DNA of 64,000 nucleotides from Hyposmocoma kahamanoa (Eukaryota; Arthropoda; Insecta; Lepidoptera; Cosmopterigidae): NCBI RefSeq assembly GCF_003589595.1, contig NW_020653415.1, positions 962,475-1,026,474 on the forward strand. The letters run 5' to 3'. Shown in pieces: positions 44,240 through 54,555 of this stretch. How positions within the stretch are numbered: position 1 is the stretch's first letter; the number at the start of each line of letters is the position of its first letter. Under the pieces are notes generated by a model. That model made no database searches. It worked only from the letters and a program-made list of their open reading frames with translations, and was not told where the DNA came from. Position numbers and translations under genes: made by a program.

Positions 44240-45951
44240 TATGGAATTAAGTTTTCAGTTTTTCGTAATATTTAAAACAATGCCTTTAAATATTTAAACG
44301 ATTGTTATAATTATAGATACCCTGGGAAAGAAAAATCCATTGTCATCTCTAGAAATGGGCGAGGTGTCTGCCCAAGTGACGTTTGCGTTGAATCCCGATG
44401 GCAATTCTAATCATTTATCAAAGGACGAGTTTGTGAGACCTGCTGTCTTTAATCGTACACTTTACTCTCATAGGTAAGAATCACTTCCTTACTTATGAAA
44501 ATAAATCGCATCGTTCGTTGATGTAATAAGACCACATCTACTAAATGACAACTTTTTAGGAGAAAGGTTTTACACGTCACGCGTCCTAGCTAGTACGTAC
44601 AGTGTCCCTAAGGAATTCCGACGAACCAGTTACTTATTTATTTAACAATTTATTGCACAGGAAAAACAAGCAAAAGGCATTGCTTATTTCTAAAAAAAAA
44701 TCTTTCTGCAGACGTAAAATACAGGACACAGTAATAACGGGTTTATGTGCACAACAAAAAACAAAAATTATATAATAAAAAAACAATATCAATAACTGTG
44801 CAATAACTGTAAAAAAAAATGTTTGAAAAAAACAAATATACGCGATTTAAATCCGGAAAAATAGTTTCATTTCCAATATCAATAACATTAAGTCATATAT
44901 CTATCCTAAATCTCTATCCTATGGTTGCCTGGAAGAAATCGCTATATAGCAGAAATCGCTATATAAGGCCGCCTGTTGCACATTATATCTACTATTAGTA
45001 TACTTAAGTTACTGTATTGTGATTTTAACTGTGATTTTAATTGTAATTTTACGTGCAATAAATAATATTTCATTCATTCATTTCTTTCAAAATACTTAAA
45101 CTAAATTTATATTGAATGTCAGAATGTTCCACCATGGTATTCAATTATTTTTTGTGCAATTACTCCACTAGTTTATTATAATTATTAATACAAAGATAGA
45201 AACTTAGAAAAAACTCCGGCTTCGAATCGACGTCTCCTAGCAAACCGTGGCAGACGCTATGCCAACCAAGCTTAGTTCGAGTCCGGTCGGATTAAAGGAA
45301 TTTTAACTTAGATTTTTTTATTTTTACTATTGGTGTTCTAAATTTAAACTTTTTAAAAATGGCATTCTAGAACGCTACACAACCAAAACCGTAAGTGACA
45401 CCGTGTGTCTCTAGATCGCACGACGGGTTAAAGATTCTACGAACGAAGTTACTCGATAACTTTTTTACGCTTAAATATGGGAGTTATAAAATTTCACATA
45501 TTTATACGTAATTCGTTACATGTAGGTAGTTTTATTGTTACGACTTTCTTGTGATAATAACATTTTGATGTATAATCACATGTGACTTTATTATACTAAG
45601 TGTGTTAAATAATATAGCCGGAAGGTCTTTATTGGACTATTGTGTATGTCCACAAGCTGTGTTTCTCTATACATCTGTCCGACTTTGTTTTTAACCGACT
45701 TCAAAAAGGAGGTTCTCAATTAGACAGTTTTTTTTGTATGTTGCACGATTACTCCAGAATTTGTGAACCGAATTTATCATTATTTTTTTTTTTTATTGGA
45801 ATGAGGTTACCTGAGTATTAGTCCTATTTAAACTTGAAGAAAATATTCACATCACCTCTTAGGGTGGCAAAGTACTGGATCAATCCGATTTCGCGCACTT
45901 TCTGGTAACAGATTTTAATAAAAGTTGGCAAATAGATGTAATTGTAATTTA

Positions 45952-46145
45952 ACTGCCTCCGTGGCCGAACGGTTACCATGCCGGACTGCCACGCAGAGGT
46001 CCCAGGTTCGATTCCCGTGCCGGGAGAAATATTTGTATGACCTACATTTATTTCTCTCGTGAGTTTGGGTGTAATTTGTGTTTGTCTATGTGTGTGTCCA
46101 TGGCACCCGCGACACAGGGTTTCCCTAGTGCGGGGCTATGTTGAG
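45952..46145 (+). repeat. Best-preserved SINE family B copy
   Basis: The tRNA-like head GCCTCCGTGGCCGAACGGTT has the A box, and GGTTCGATTCCCGTGCCGGG has the B box. The body TTTCTCTCGTGAGTTTGGGT and GTCTATGTGTGTGTCCATGG follow. It is a pol III-type SINE head in the intron before gene C's frameshifted exon. No folded tRNA with a matched acceptor stem. Confidence 0.75.
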
Positions 46146-47179
46146 TGTGTGCGTTAAAAGTTAATTCCATGAAGATGTGAGGTCTTTTTTTTTATAAGAA
46201 AGTGAAAAAGCCAACCTATGAGGGCCGTTTGTTATAATAAAAGCGTTAATACTTATTGAGTCTACAAATTGTATTTACATGTAATTAATGAAAACAATTT
46301 CAGTTACCTAGGGCTGGGTATCGAAGAAGCTCGTTTTGGCACACTTCAGTTGGAAGCTGGTGATGTCAGGACTGAAAGTTTCATTTCTGTTTGTCCGATG
46401 ATGGTCCGATGAAATATAAAAGCAATATTTTCGGTCGAAACGTACAAATCAGGTAATTATTGTAAAAGTCACTCGTAATTAGGTATTATAACTTTTACGA
46501 AGGTCACTCTGAAATTACGGAAAAAAACAGTTATTAAGTTCAATGTCTACTACTCAAAGATTCATATAAGTTTAACACTCTAACATTTAGTACGTTAAAA
46601 ATACAATAGTTAAGTGTTACGCAAGGCTTCAAAGTTGTTGTTTGACGCGAGTGCTCGTATTGAAGCCTGAACAAGCGAAGGATTAAAAAATATGTAGATT
46701 CCTGAGCGTATCGAGGGTTTCAAGCCACGAGATGCAAAACAACTTTGCTGCCGAGCGAAACACAACTTTCATTCACCTCACTATAGCGAGGAAGATGGCA
46801 GATGAAAGAAAAACAGTCGAACTATATTTTAATAAACAAAAAAAATGTCGCTGTCAATTTAATGTTAACAATAATAAGAATAAAATATACTAACGGATTT
46901 AAATGACATAAATAATGTATGACAAATCGCTTAGATGCACATGTCATAGTGTTTGTTTTTTTCATTGAAAGAAAAAGTTAGGTACACCACAGTCCATAGT
47001 CAAGTTCCAATTTTAAAAAACTATTCCACTCTAGCGTGGAAAAAACGCTATTGCGCGCAGATTTCCAATGAGAAAGAAAAACTTTCCGAGAGTGAGGTGA
47101 AAAATATATTAGGCGAAGTCATTCATTATGAACAATGTATTAGATAATTAAATTCAAAGATTTGCACATTTTCTATTAT

Positions 47180-47465
47180 GATACCAAGGGACGAGATGAA
47201 CAAATCATGCTCCAGGTGACAAGCGATACACCTGTTCGTATCAGTTGCAGTACCACTCAGAGATTTAAATCGCAAAGATTTGCACGGCATTGTCACTGTG
47301 CCCGTCACCTTGAGACATAAGTTTACAAGTCACATGTGCCGGTAATTTCACCAGTACCCTTACCCTTCTAAACCGGAACGCAATCATGCTCACATTACTG
47401 CTTGGTGGCAGAAATAGGTTAAATGGCTGTGCTTCCCTGGATGAACACTTTGAGCATTTCATGGA
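47180..47465 (-). repeat. SINE family A copy
   Basis: Inverse family A body: GGACGAGATGAACAAATCAT, CGATACACCTGTTCGTATCA, GGTGGCAGAAATAGG and a closing CCTGGATGAACACTTTGAGC. It lies upstream of gene C's 47602 exon. Confidence 0.7.
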
Positions 47466-47820
47466 ACGCATAACGTTAAAATCTACTCGACGCAAATTTG
47501 TTGAACGTTCTACTTTATTTTCAGTTGCCCGGTTTTATTCACGTTAAGAAGAAACTTACTTATGGTGGGACTTATAAACGAATGTTACATTTTTGTTTCA
47601 GTGGTGTTTCTCGCGAAGGTTACTCTCCAAAAGAAGTGTATCTGCGCTGTCGGAAGTTCGTAAAGGAGTACATCAAGGCAGTAATGACAAATTCTTTACG
47701 ACTAAGTAGTTTAAAGAAACTTGCTGCCATGGGATATTATTATCATTTTGCTAACAAAGAAGGACTTATCCGTAAGATATCGATTTTTACAGGGATCGTA
47801 CAATGATAATAAGTAAATAG

Positions 47821-49330
47821 ATAATTACATATAATAGATGAATAATAAATATATGTCGGAGTTAAGTCCGGAAGAGAGACATCGAAGGAAAAAACCTCAA
47901 CGCAGATTTAGTCAAGAATTATTTGATAATCGGCTCATTCACTGTTCGTTATTAATTCGTTCAGCCGGTGGTGAAATAGTAAAGTCACCTGAATGCAATT
48001 AGTTATTTTATGCACTTTTCACAGTAATTAGTCCGAAAGTATAAGATACGGATAAGGTTAAAACGAATTCTAAATATCACGCGGCAAGTTTAAAGAGGGT
48101 GAGGCGGTAAGTCTTCACTGTTCAAGCAACTTTCACAAAAAGCCCCCTCTCTCCGACCATGTCCAGTTTGAGTTGTCGTGACATTTGCAAACAAAGAAAC
48201 CATGATCGAGACTAGTTAAAATAAGAATAAATCACGTTTGAAGTGATAGCTGGCTCCGATATACATATTTAATTATTACTACTAATCCCGCTGGATTTTA
48301 TTCAACGCCTTTAGCATACCGTGTCTGACGCTCTCCCAACTGAGCTACGGATCAAACCAACAGACCCTACGAATTATATTATATGTGAATATATAGAAAA
48401 GCTTTCATAGATTTCTCACAGATGGCGTTACAGCAAAAAAGTCGTTAATAACCAAAAGCAAAGATCTCAACAAACATATAGAAAAATTCGTAAGTTCCGC
48501 CAGTTCTTTCCGTGGTTTAGTTGGCGTGGCTTGACACGATTTACTGGAAGACGTTGGTTCGAATCCAGCTGTTCGATCTTTGTATTAATAATTATTACAA
48601 AGGAGTGGAGTAATTTTACAAAAAAAAAAAAATTGAAATCGTGGTGGTCAAACATCGTGATAATCAACAAATCTAAAAAAATTATAACTATACGTCTCAC
48701 CCCTGAATGCGGGTCTCCTCTTAAACGAAGTTTTAGACCATAGTCCGCTGCGCTGACCCAATGCGGGTTGGGAAATCACACGTTTTCCACAGGTTGTGAA
48801 CCTTCGAAAACATTTTCTTATTGTTATAATTATTAATTCTTATTTCTCTTCGACTTTTTAGTCGTAGCACCATCTATGAAGTATTTATCACCCAGTTAGT
48901 ACCTTTACAGTTACCAGTCCTGGCGAGAGATGTCGCTATTCGCTGTATTTAAAATTTTTATTGAATTGATATTCAATTATTTTTTGTGAAATTACTCCAC
49001 TAGTTTGTTATAATTATTAATACAAAGATCGAACACTCAGAAAAAATTCCTTCGATCCGGCCGGATACGAACCGACGTCTTCTAGCTTACCGTGCCAGAC
49101 ACTATACCAACTAAGATAACCACGATATTTATTGAGTTCTTAGGTTTTTGCGATTGTTACACATAGGAAATAAAACTATTTTTCCGGATTTAAATCGCGT
49201 ATATTTGTTTTTTCACATGGTCCCATGGTCACGGTTGACTGTCAACCGTGACCATATATAAAACATGTGACTGTCAGGTCGCACGTCTGAGGACAAATTC
49301 GTGTAACAATAATGGAAACATGTTATTATT
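47821..49330. other. Where gene C's ACR5 exon should be
   Basis: Gene C's intron between its 47602 and 49336 exons. Genes A and B both have a 173-nt exon at this place encoding PWRCFDA...GYG. Reading this stretch I found no such sequence, only SINE pieces (48290-48380, 48510-48600, 48690-48800, 49010-49120) and the CCGGATTTAAATCGCG repeat (49150-49210). Confidence 0.6.
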
Positions 49331-49479
49331 TTCAGTTATACCACGCTATTGACGGATACAGCGTGGAATGGTCTCTAGGAATTGCTTATAACTACATTAT
49401 GGCAGAGATTACGACGAAACCGGGTCTTGGTGAAGTGCATAATTATCCACAAAACATATTGTTAAACTCTAGAAAATAA

Positions 49480-49607
49480 AACCTATACGTATTTTATTAC
49501 CACACGATGGCGGAAGTTTGTTTAGCACATACATACGTTAATTTTCCTTTTACAGTATTGTTACTCTACAGTGCTTAGTCACATAATAACTAACCAAGTG
49601 TCGATAA

Positions 49608-49640
<33 letters not shown>

Positions 49641-50224
49641 CTTTTAACATACTTGGAAATAAGGGATTGAAAAAGTTAAATATATAAAGTTTTAAATAAG
49701 TATTTATTAAGAACCATTTATCAGATACAATAAAAATGTTAACACTAAATGCTCTTTTAACACTTGAGTCGCTTCAGTCTCGTCTAAAATGGTTAATATT
49801 AATAAACTATTATTACTGATTATTTATTGATTAGTTTAAACCAATATCAAGTTACAATGCTTGACATACTACTACTGAATTAGGGAAAAGTTAGGTTATA
49901 TTAAAGGTTGAACCACATTCTCCAGCCGGCAACTGCACCGCGTCATAAAAGCTGTTTTGTAAGTTGCATACTGAATAGTGGCTTTGACTGATATGAATAT
50001 GAATGGCAGTATAACTGTAGACGGGTTTTCCGTGACTCTGGTCGTTTCTCCGCTACTCAGGCTTTCAACTGACATTGATATTCTTTCAATTCGAACATCA
50101 AATGCGTAATGGATAAGCGGATATGTTAAACTGGGGATTTGTACACTGTTGTCAACAGCCGAGTCATATGTTTCGAATTCGGCCACGTTGCGGGTTAACA
50201 AAGTTAAAAACTGATGCCTTATAC
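49480..50224. other. No gene recognised; (TA)n tract
   Basis: Downstream of gene C. A TA/TATAAATA tract lies at about 49607-49640. An open frame on the minus strand (50201-49896, 101 codons) has no recognised motif and no supporting context. Confidence 0.45.
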
Positions 50225-50447
50225 CATTGACTTACAATTATATGGACGTCGGGTCCGCGCTAAAAAGTGTCCGCACTTGTAAGGCGCTAAAATCGTATAC
50301 AGAGCGCGACACTCCGCTTTAGTCTTCATTTGTTCTACTGACGGTACTGCGATGACATTACAATTTAAATTTCGAATAGGTTGACTTGGGACATTTTTTT
50401 CGTGGTTTTTGTATTAGACCCGTCGTCCATTTATTTGTAAGTCAATG
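50225..50447. mobile_element. Short hAT-like family copy
   Basis: CATTGACTTACAATTATATG at the left and TTATTTGTAAGTCAATG at the right, with exact 8-bp duplications CCTTATAC at 50217-50224 and 50448-50455. It shares sub-terminal sequence with 5017-5302 (GGACATTTTTTTCGTGGTTT). Confidence 0.88.
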
Positions 50448-52138
50448 CCTTATACCTACAAAATTTTATAAAAGGATTAAATCGGATTTTATTTGTCTAA
50501 CGTATCGTCTCTTGATGCGCTCTAACGTACTCACATGTATATTTCGTGACCTGATCCTTCTGACGGTATTTTCAATCAATAGCCCCCTTTACACGGTCAC
50601 TCTATTGCGCGTGATCAGGAGCGTACAGGATTGCGCGCTGAAAAGCCTGCACGCGCAATCTCAAGCAATATTTAAGATGTTTTAAGCTAACGTTCTTTCG
50701 AGCGTGATTGCTCGTGTTACTTTTTGTTACATCGGAAAGAGCGTTCGTGCAAAGGCTAATTGCAGCGCGTGACTGATGAGCACAATTGCGCGGTCTTTCC
50801 CTTTTCCTTCCAGCGCCCGTATACGCGCGCTCAATCGCGTATATTGTTACATTTTGAATCATACTAGACGTTACGGGTGGATATGACGCGTCACAATACA
50901 AGCCTAGCGCGTGCACATTTGTCTGTTCAGTCGTGACGCGGGCTTTCCGACGCCACCACCTCACCTGTCCTGACACAGATCAAAATTGATTCTGATGCGA
51001 CACAGCACAAGCCATCACAACATATGGTGACACACTAACATAAATCTCATCATGTAAAATGTATGTACCCAATGCCGTTCTGACGCGTCACGACATGACA
51101 CGTCAGACAAATATAAATCCGAATTTAGTATTACAGGAATGTAAGATTTCAAAAGATTCATCAATTTATTAAACATGCATAACCTACACAAATAAACTGC
51201 AGTGTGCTGTTATTGTGGTATGGAAGGCTGGATTGCATTTTGTGGTGCCTTAAGGCAAGTCGAAACAGTTTTCATTCTTCCTTATTATAAGGTAGGTACA
51301 ATTTTTCACCTTCAATTTAAGTGTACAAAGGAAAACACATCTAAATTCCTACTTAGTAGAGTCATTTTAACATATAGTTAATAAATACAAACGAGTACTA
51401 ATGATATAGTGTCAATGAGAGTCTACAGAGTCTACTAAAAGGGACAAAGCATATCAAGCGTAAACAGCACAATTTCTTCTACTTTTAGTAGGTGTCCAGC
51501 TTTATTAGAACCTCAGTAGCGTTTAAGGTTGTTAGTAGAAAACATTAACGTGTGAATTTACGCCCAATCTGCGCCGACCCTAAGTCCTTAAGTTAACGAC
51601 AATTTAGTACAAATATTTGAAAGATTTCTAACTACCTACGATTCTGAGTAACTTTACAATTTTATTTGCTCTATACCTCAAACGGGATATATGGAGGAAG
51701 AATCAAGAAATACGAACTGTCACTTTGCATGTTTTATGTAACGATGTAAATAACATTTTCAATAAAGAATTTTGACAGTATGTATAACTTTTGCTTACAA
51801 GTAACTTTGAAAATGAGTTTACTCGTATCATATAAGAGCAATATGAAAAACAATGAACACTTGAAGAATATACATTTTTAGTAAGAAACAAACTAAGAAA
51901 GCAACACGAAGAAAATTAAATTACTTTCAAATTTCAATTGCAATTTTTTTTATTAAAAATTTCATTTATAATGTCACATATAAGCGACTCCACTCCGTAG
52001 TAACGTTTAGAATATTTATTTACAAGGAATTAGAAAAACTACTGTTTACAACTAAGAAGTTTGAAAATTGTTGGTTGACTTTTCAACGAGAATGTTATAA
52101 CATTTTATGATTATTATTGTAAATATTTGTATACAGTT
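50448..52138. other. No gene recognised
   Basis: 50600-50980 is relatively GC-rich with many GCGCG and GACGCG words and an open frame on the minus strand (50976-50602) that matches nothing I know. 51000-52138 is AT-rich and featureless. Confidence 0.4.
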
Positions 52139-52388
52139 AGGACCCCTTCAAATTAGAAGTTTGCAGATGCGATGCAGTGGCGCCACTGTCACGCTTCCGC
52201 CGCGCCACTACTAATTTTCATATAATATTTAGAAGCGCAAACTATGCAAATCGTGACTCACGCGCGCCACCTTTGCAGTCACAATAAGTGAATTAAATAT
52301 TACTGAAGCACAACAAACCCACGGCTGCCGCGCCACAGTCACGCCACTGGAGCGCTTTTATAAGCGTCTAATTTAAAGACACCCTTAT
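52139..52388. mobile_element. MITE, AAATTAGACGCTT family copy 1
   Basis: The left end GGACCCCTTCAAATTAGAAG pairs with the inverted right end AAGGGTGTCTTTAAATTAGA. The GC-rich interior carries CGCCACTGTCACGC and GAAGCGCAAACTATGC words shared with the copies at 52625-52837 and 53349-53845. Confidence 0.7.
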
Positions 52389-52624
52389 AGCCAAGATACA
52401 GAATATACGACATAATATCGTGTACTCTGTATCTTAATAAATATAGTAATCGTGTATTTTTTATAACAAATAGCCAACCAGGCCGCCAATGTGCCAAAAA
52501 CTTAAAAAAGTAGAAGATAATCACAAAAATTACATAGATATTTGTAGTTCTTTTAAAATGAGAAATATGCAAGTTTAAACCACAATAGTAGGATCCTTTT
52601 AAATCCGTTTAATTGTAATATTTA

Positions 52625-52837
52625 GGACGCCTTCAAATTAGACGCTTATAGAAGCGCTGCAGTACTTATTTTTTATACAATATTTAGAAGCACAGATGCA
52701 GCGCCTCTATCGTGACACAAGCGCGCCACTTTTGCAATCACAATTAGTGAACTAAAAACTATTGAAGCGCTACAGATGCCCGGCTGTCGCACCACAGTCA
52801 GCGCTGCAACAAGCGTCTAATTTAAAGGTGCTCTTAG
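52625..52837. mobile_element. MITE, AAATTAGACGCTT family copy 2
   Basis: Left end GGACGCCTTCAAATTAGACG; inverted right end AAGAGCACCTTTAAATTAGA. Shares the interior phrases AGCGCTGCAG and CACTTTTGCAATCACAATTA-like sequence with copy 1. Confidence 0.7.
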
Positions 52838-53348
52838 GTCACTTAGAGACAACACGTTCAACCTCGTCGAGCTCCCACTACCAACTCACTTACAGGTAGA
52901 CGACTATACCACCATTTGTGTTATTATATCTTCTAAGTTGTTTTAATACACTAAAGTGCGTATTCATCAACTCACGCCTGCTAGTTGCTATTGTGCTGCT
53001 GGTAGTACATATTATTGGTTTTTAAGAATTAATAATTCGTACCCTAGATGTTATAAGGCCACAACTGGAAAACACAACTTTTCGAGTGAGAGGTTTAAAG
53101 ATTCTACGAACATAATTAATCGATAACTTTTTATGCTTAAATAGGAGAGTTATATTATACATAGTTTGTTTCCTGTAGTTCATATTGTTTTCATGTGACA
53201 ATATCACTTTTTAACGCATGATCACATTTGGCTTTATTATAGCAAGGGCGCGAATTTCAACTTATGCCGATTATTACACAAATACGTAAAAAATACACGA
53301 TTATCTTAATGACATGGAATTATTTCTGAACTCACAATACGAATATTA

Positions 53349-53845
53349 GAGCGCCTTCAAATTAGATGCTTGTAGAAGAAAAGACAGCGGTGACGCGGCA
53401 ACCGCGGCAGTAGCGACTGTGGCGCTTCAGTAATTTTTAGTTCACTTATTGTGACTACAAAAGTGGCACGTGGCACCACAGTGGCGCTACATCTTTTTTT
53501 TTATAATACGTGACGTTACAAATAAGTAATGAGCCTGGTAAACCGCAAAGATCAAAGGGACACTGCCACTAAACTCATTAACCTAAGACATATGTTGACA
53601 AGTCTCATGTGCCTGTAATTTCACCAGTACACTTCAAAACCAGAACGCAGTAATGCACACATTATTGCTTGGCGGCAGAAATGGGTAAGGTGGTAGTACT
53701 TCCCTGGACGAATTCTTTCACAAAGAACTCTACTGCTACTAAACTGCGCCTCTAAATATTATATGAAAATTAGTAATAGCGCGGTTGCAGCGCCAGAGTG
53801 GCGCCACTACAGCGCTTTTATAAGCGTCTAATTTGAAGGCGCCCT
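53349..53845. mobile_element. MITE family copy 3, split by a SINE
   Basis: Left end GAGCGCCTTCAAATTAGATG; inverted right end AAGGGCGCCTTCAAATTAGA. Near 53500-53750 the interior is interrupted by a minus-strand SINE A copy (GGCGGCAGAAATGGGTAAGG), so the SINE is younger than this MITE. Confidence 0.7.
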
Positions 53846-54555
53846 TAAAGTTTCTGAAGGCAGTAAAGTAAAAACGGTTATACACAAACACGAAACTTTG
53901 CTTCAATCATGCAAGTTTATGCCGATAACCTCTTTTTAATTGATACTGTGCTAATTTTTGAGTTCACGATTTTGGTAATTGTTCGTTTTTATGGAACCAT
54001 CTGTTTTTCCACAAAGATAAATTATTTCGCATAGTCATAGAAATATATCATAAACAACACGATTACAATAATTATGATTCATAAAACTAGCGATTAGATT
54101 TTTAACATGAAGAAGCATAATTGTTAATGCTAGTTTCAGCACTTTTTTAAGCGTACATAACTTAAAGGATTAAAAATATTGACTTATACGTAACAAAAAA
54201 AAAAATTTACAACTATAAAACAAATAGTAGTATGTACTTATCGATTTTAAAAGTTTTTGTGATTGTGTTACATATTTGAGATGAAACTATTTTTTCGAAT
54301 CTACAGTCGCGTATATATGGTTTCTCAAATAAAAAAGTTTAAAAAATCAAATATATGTAATTGTGGACCCGAAAAAATAGATTGATTATCTAATTTTTTA
54401 TTGTCGTTCATACATAGGCCTATGTAAGAACGACAATAAAAAAAAATTTGCATGTATGCTTTTTCGAATTTTGACCCAGGATATTTCTAAGGGTAGAAAT
54501 TAGAGGCACAGGGAAAGTTTTTCAAAAAGGCAGAAATGGAATTGAAATGAGGGAA
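53846..54555. other. 3' flank of gene D, no gene
   Basis: AT-rich DNA downstream of gene D's stop codon. It contains a CCGGATTTAAATCGCG-type repeat relic (54240-54310) and a small inverted repeat (TGTCGTTCATACATAGGCCT, with AGGCCTATGTAAGAACGACA inverted) at about 54401-54440. Confidence 0.45.

Larger units (their letters stand above)
30539..49479 (+). pseudogene. NTPDase/apyrase family gene C, decaying
   Basis: Exons: 30539-30575 (leader MTIVKLLPFILAG, a signal-peptide-like start), 40074-40205, 41353-41602, 42536-42627, 44317-44473, 46304-46452, 47602-47771 and 49336-49479 (stop 49477-49479). ACR2 (TPLIVRATAGLR) and ACR3 (DEGINMWYAVNLLS) are preserved. ACR1 reads DAGSTASM where genes A and B have an Arg, and ACR4 reads LEMGEVSAQV where they have GGAS. 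The 46304-46452 exon is 149 nt against 150 in gene B: one base is missing near 46395, giving TGA at 46410-46412. No counterpart of the 173-nt ACR5 exon was found between 47772 and 49335, and joining across the absence breaks the frame again. A BEL/Pao element fills intron 1. The single-base loss alone could be an assembly error; all signs together favour a pseudogene. Confidence 0.82.

Noticed and set aside
45952..46025. Possible tRNA gene
   Set aside because: Good A and B boxes, but it continues into a body shared with 8250 and 14277, so it is a SINE head.
48510..48600. tRNA-like sequence with A and B boxes
   Set aside because: No pairing acceptor stem; matches the dispersed SINE heads seen at 228-380 and elsewhere.
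50602..50976. 124-codon minus-strand frame
   Set aside because: Lies in GCGCG-rich repeat-like DNA, has no recognised motif and no exon context.
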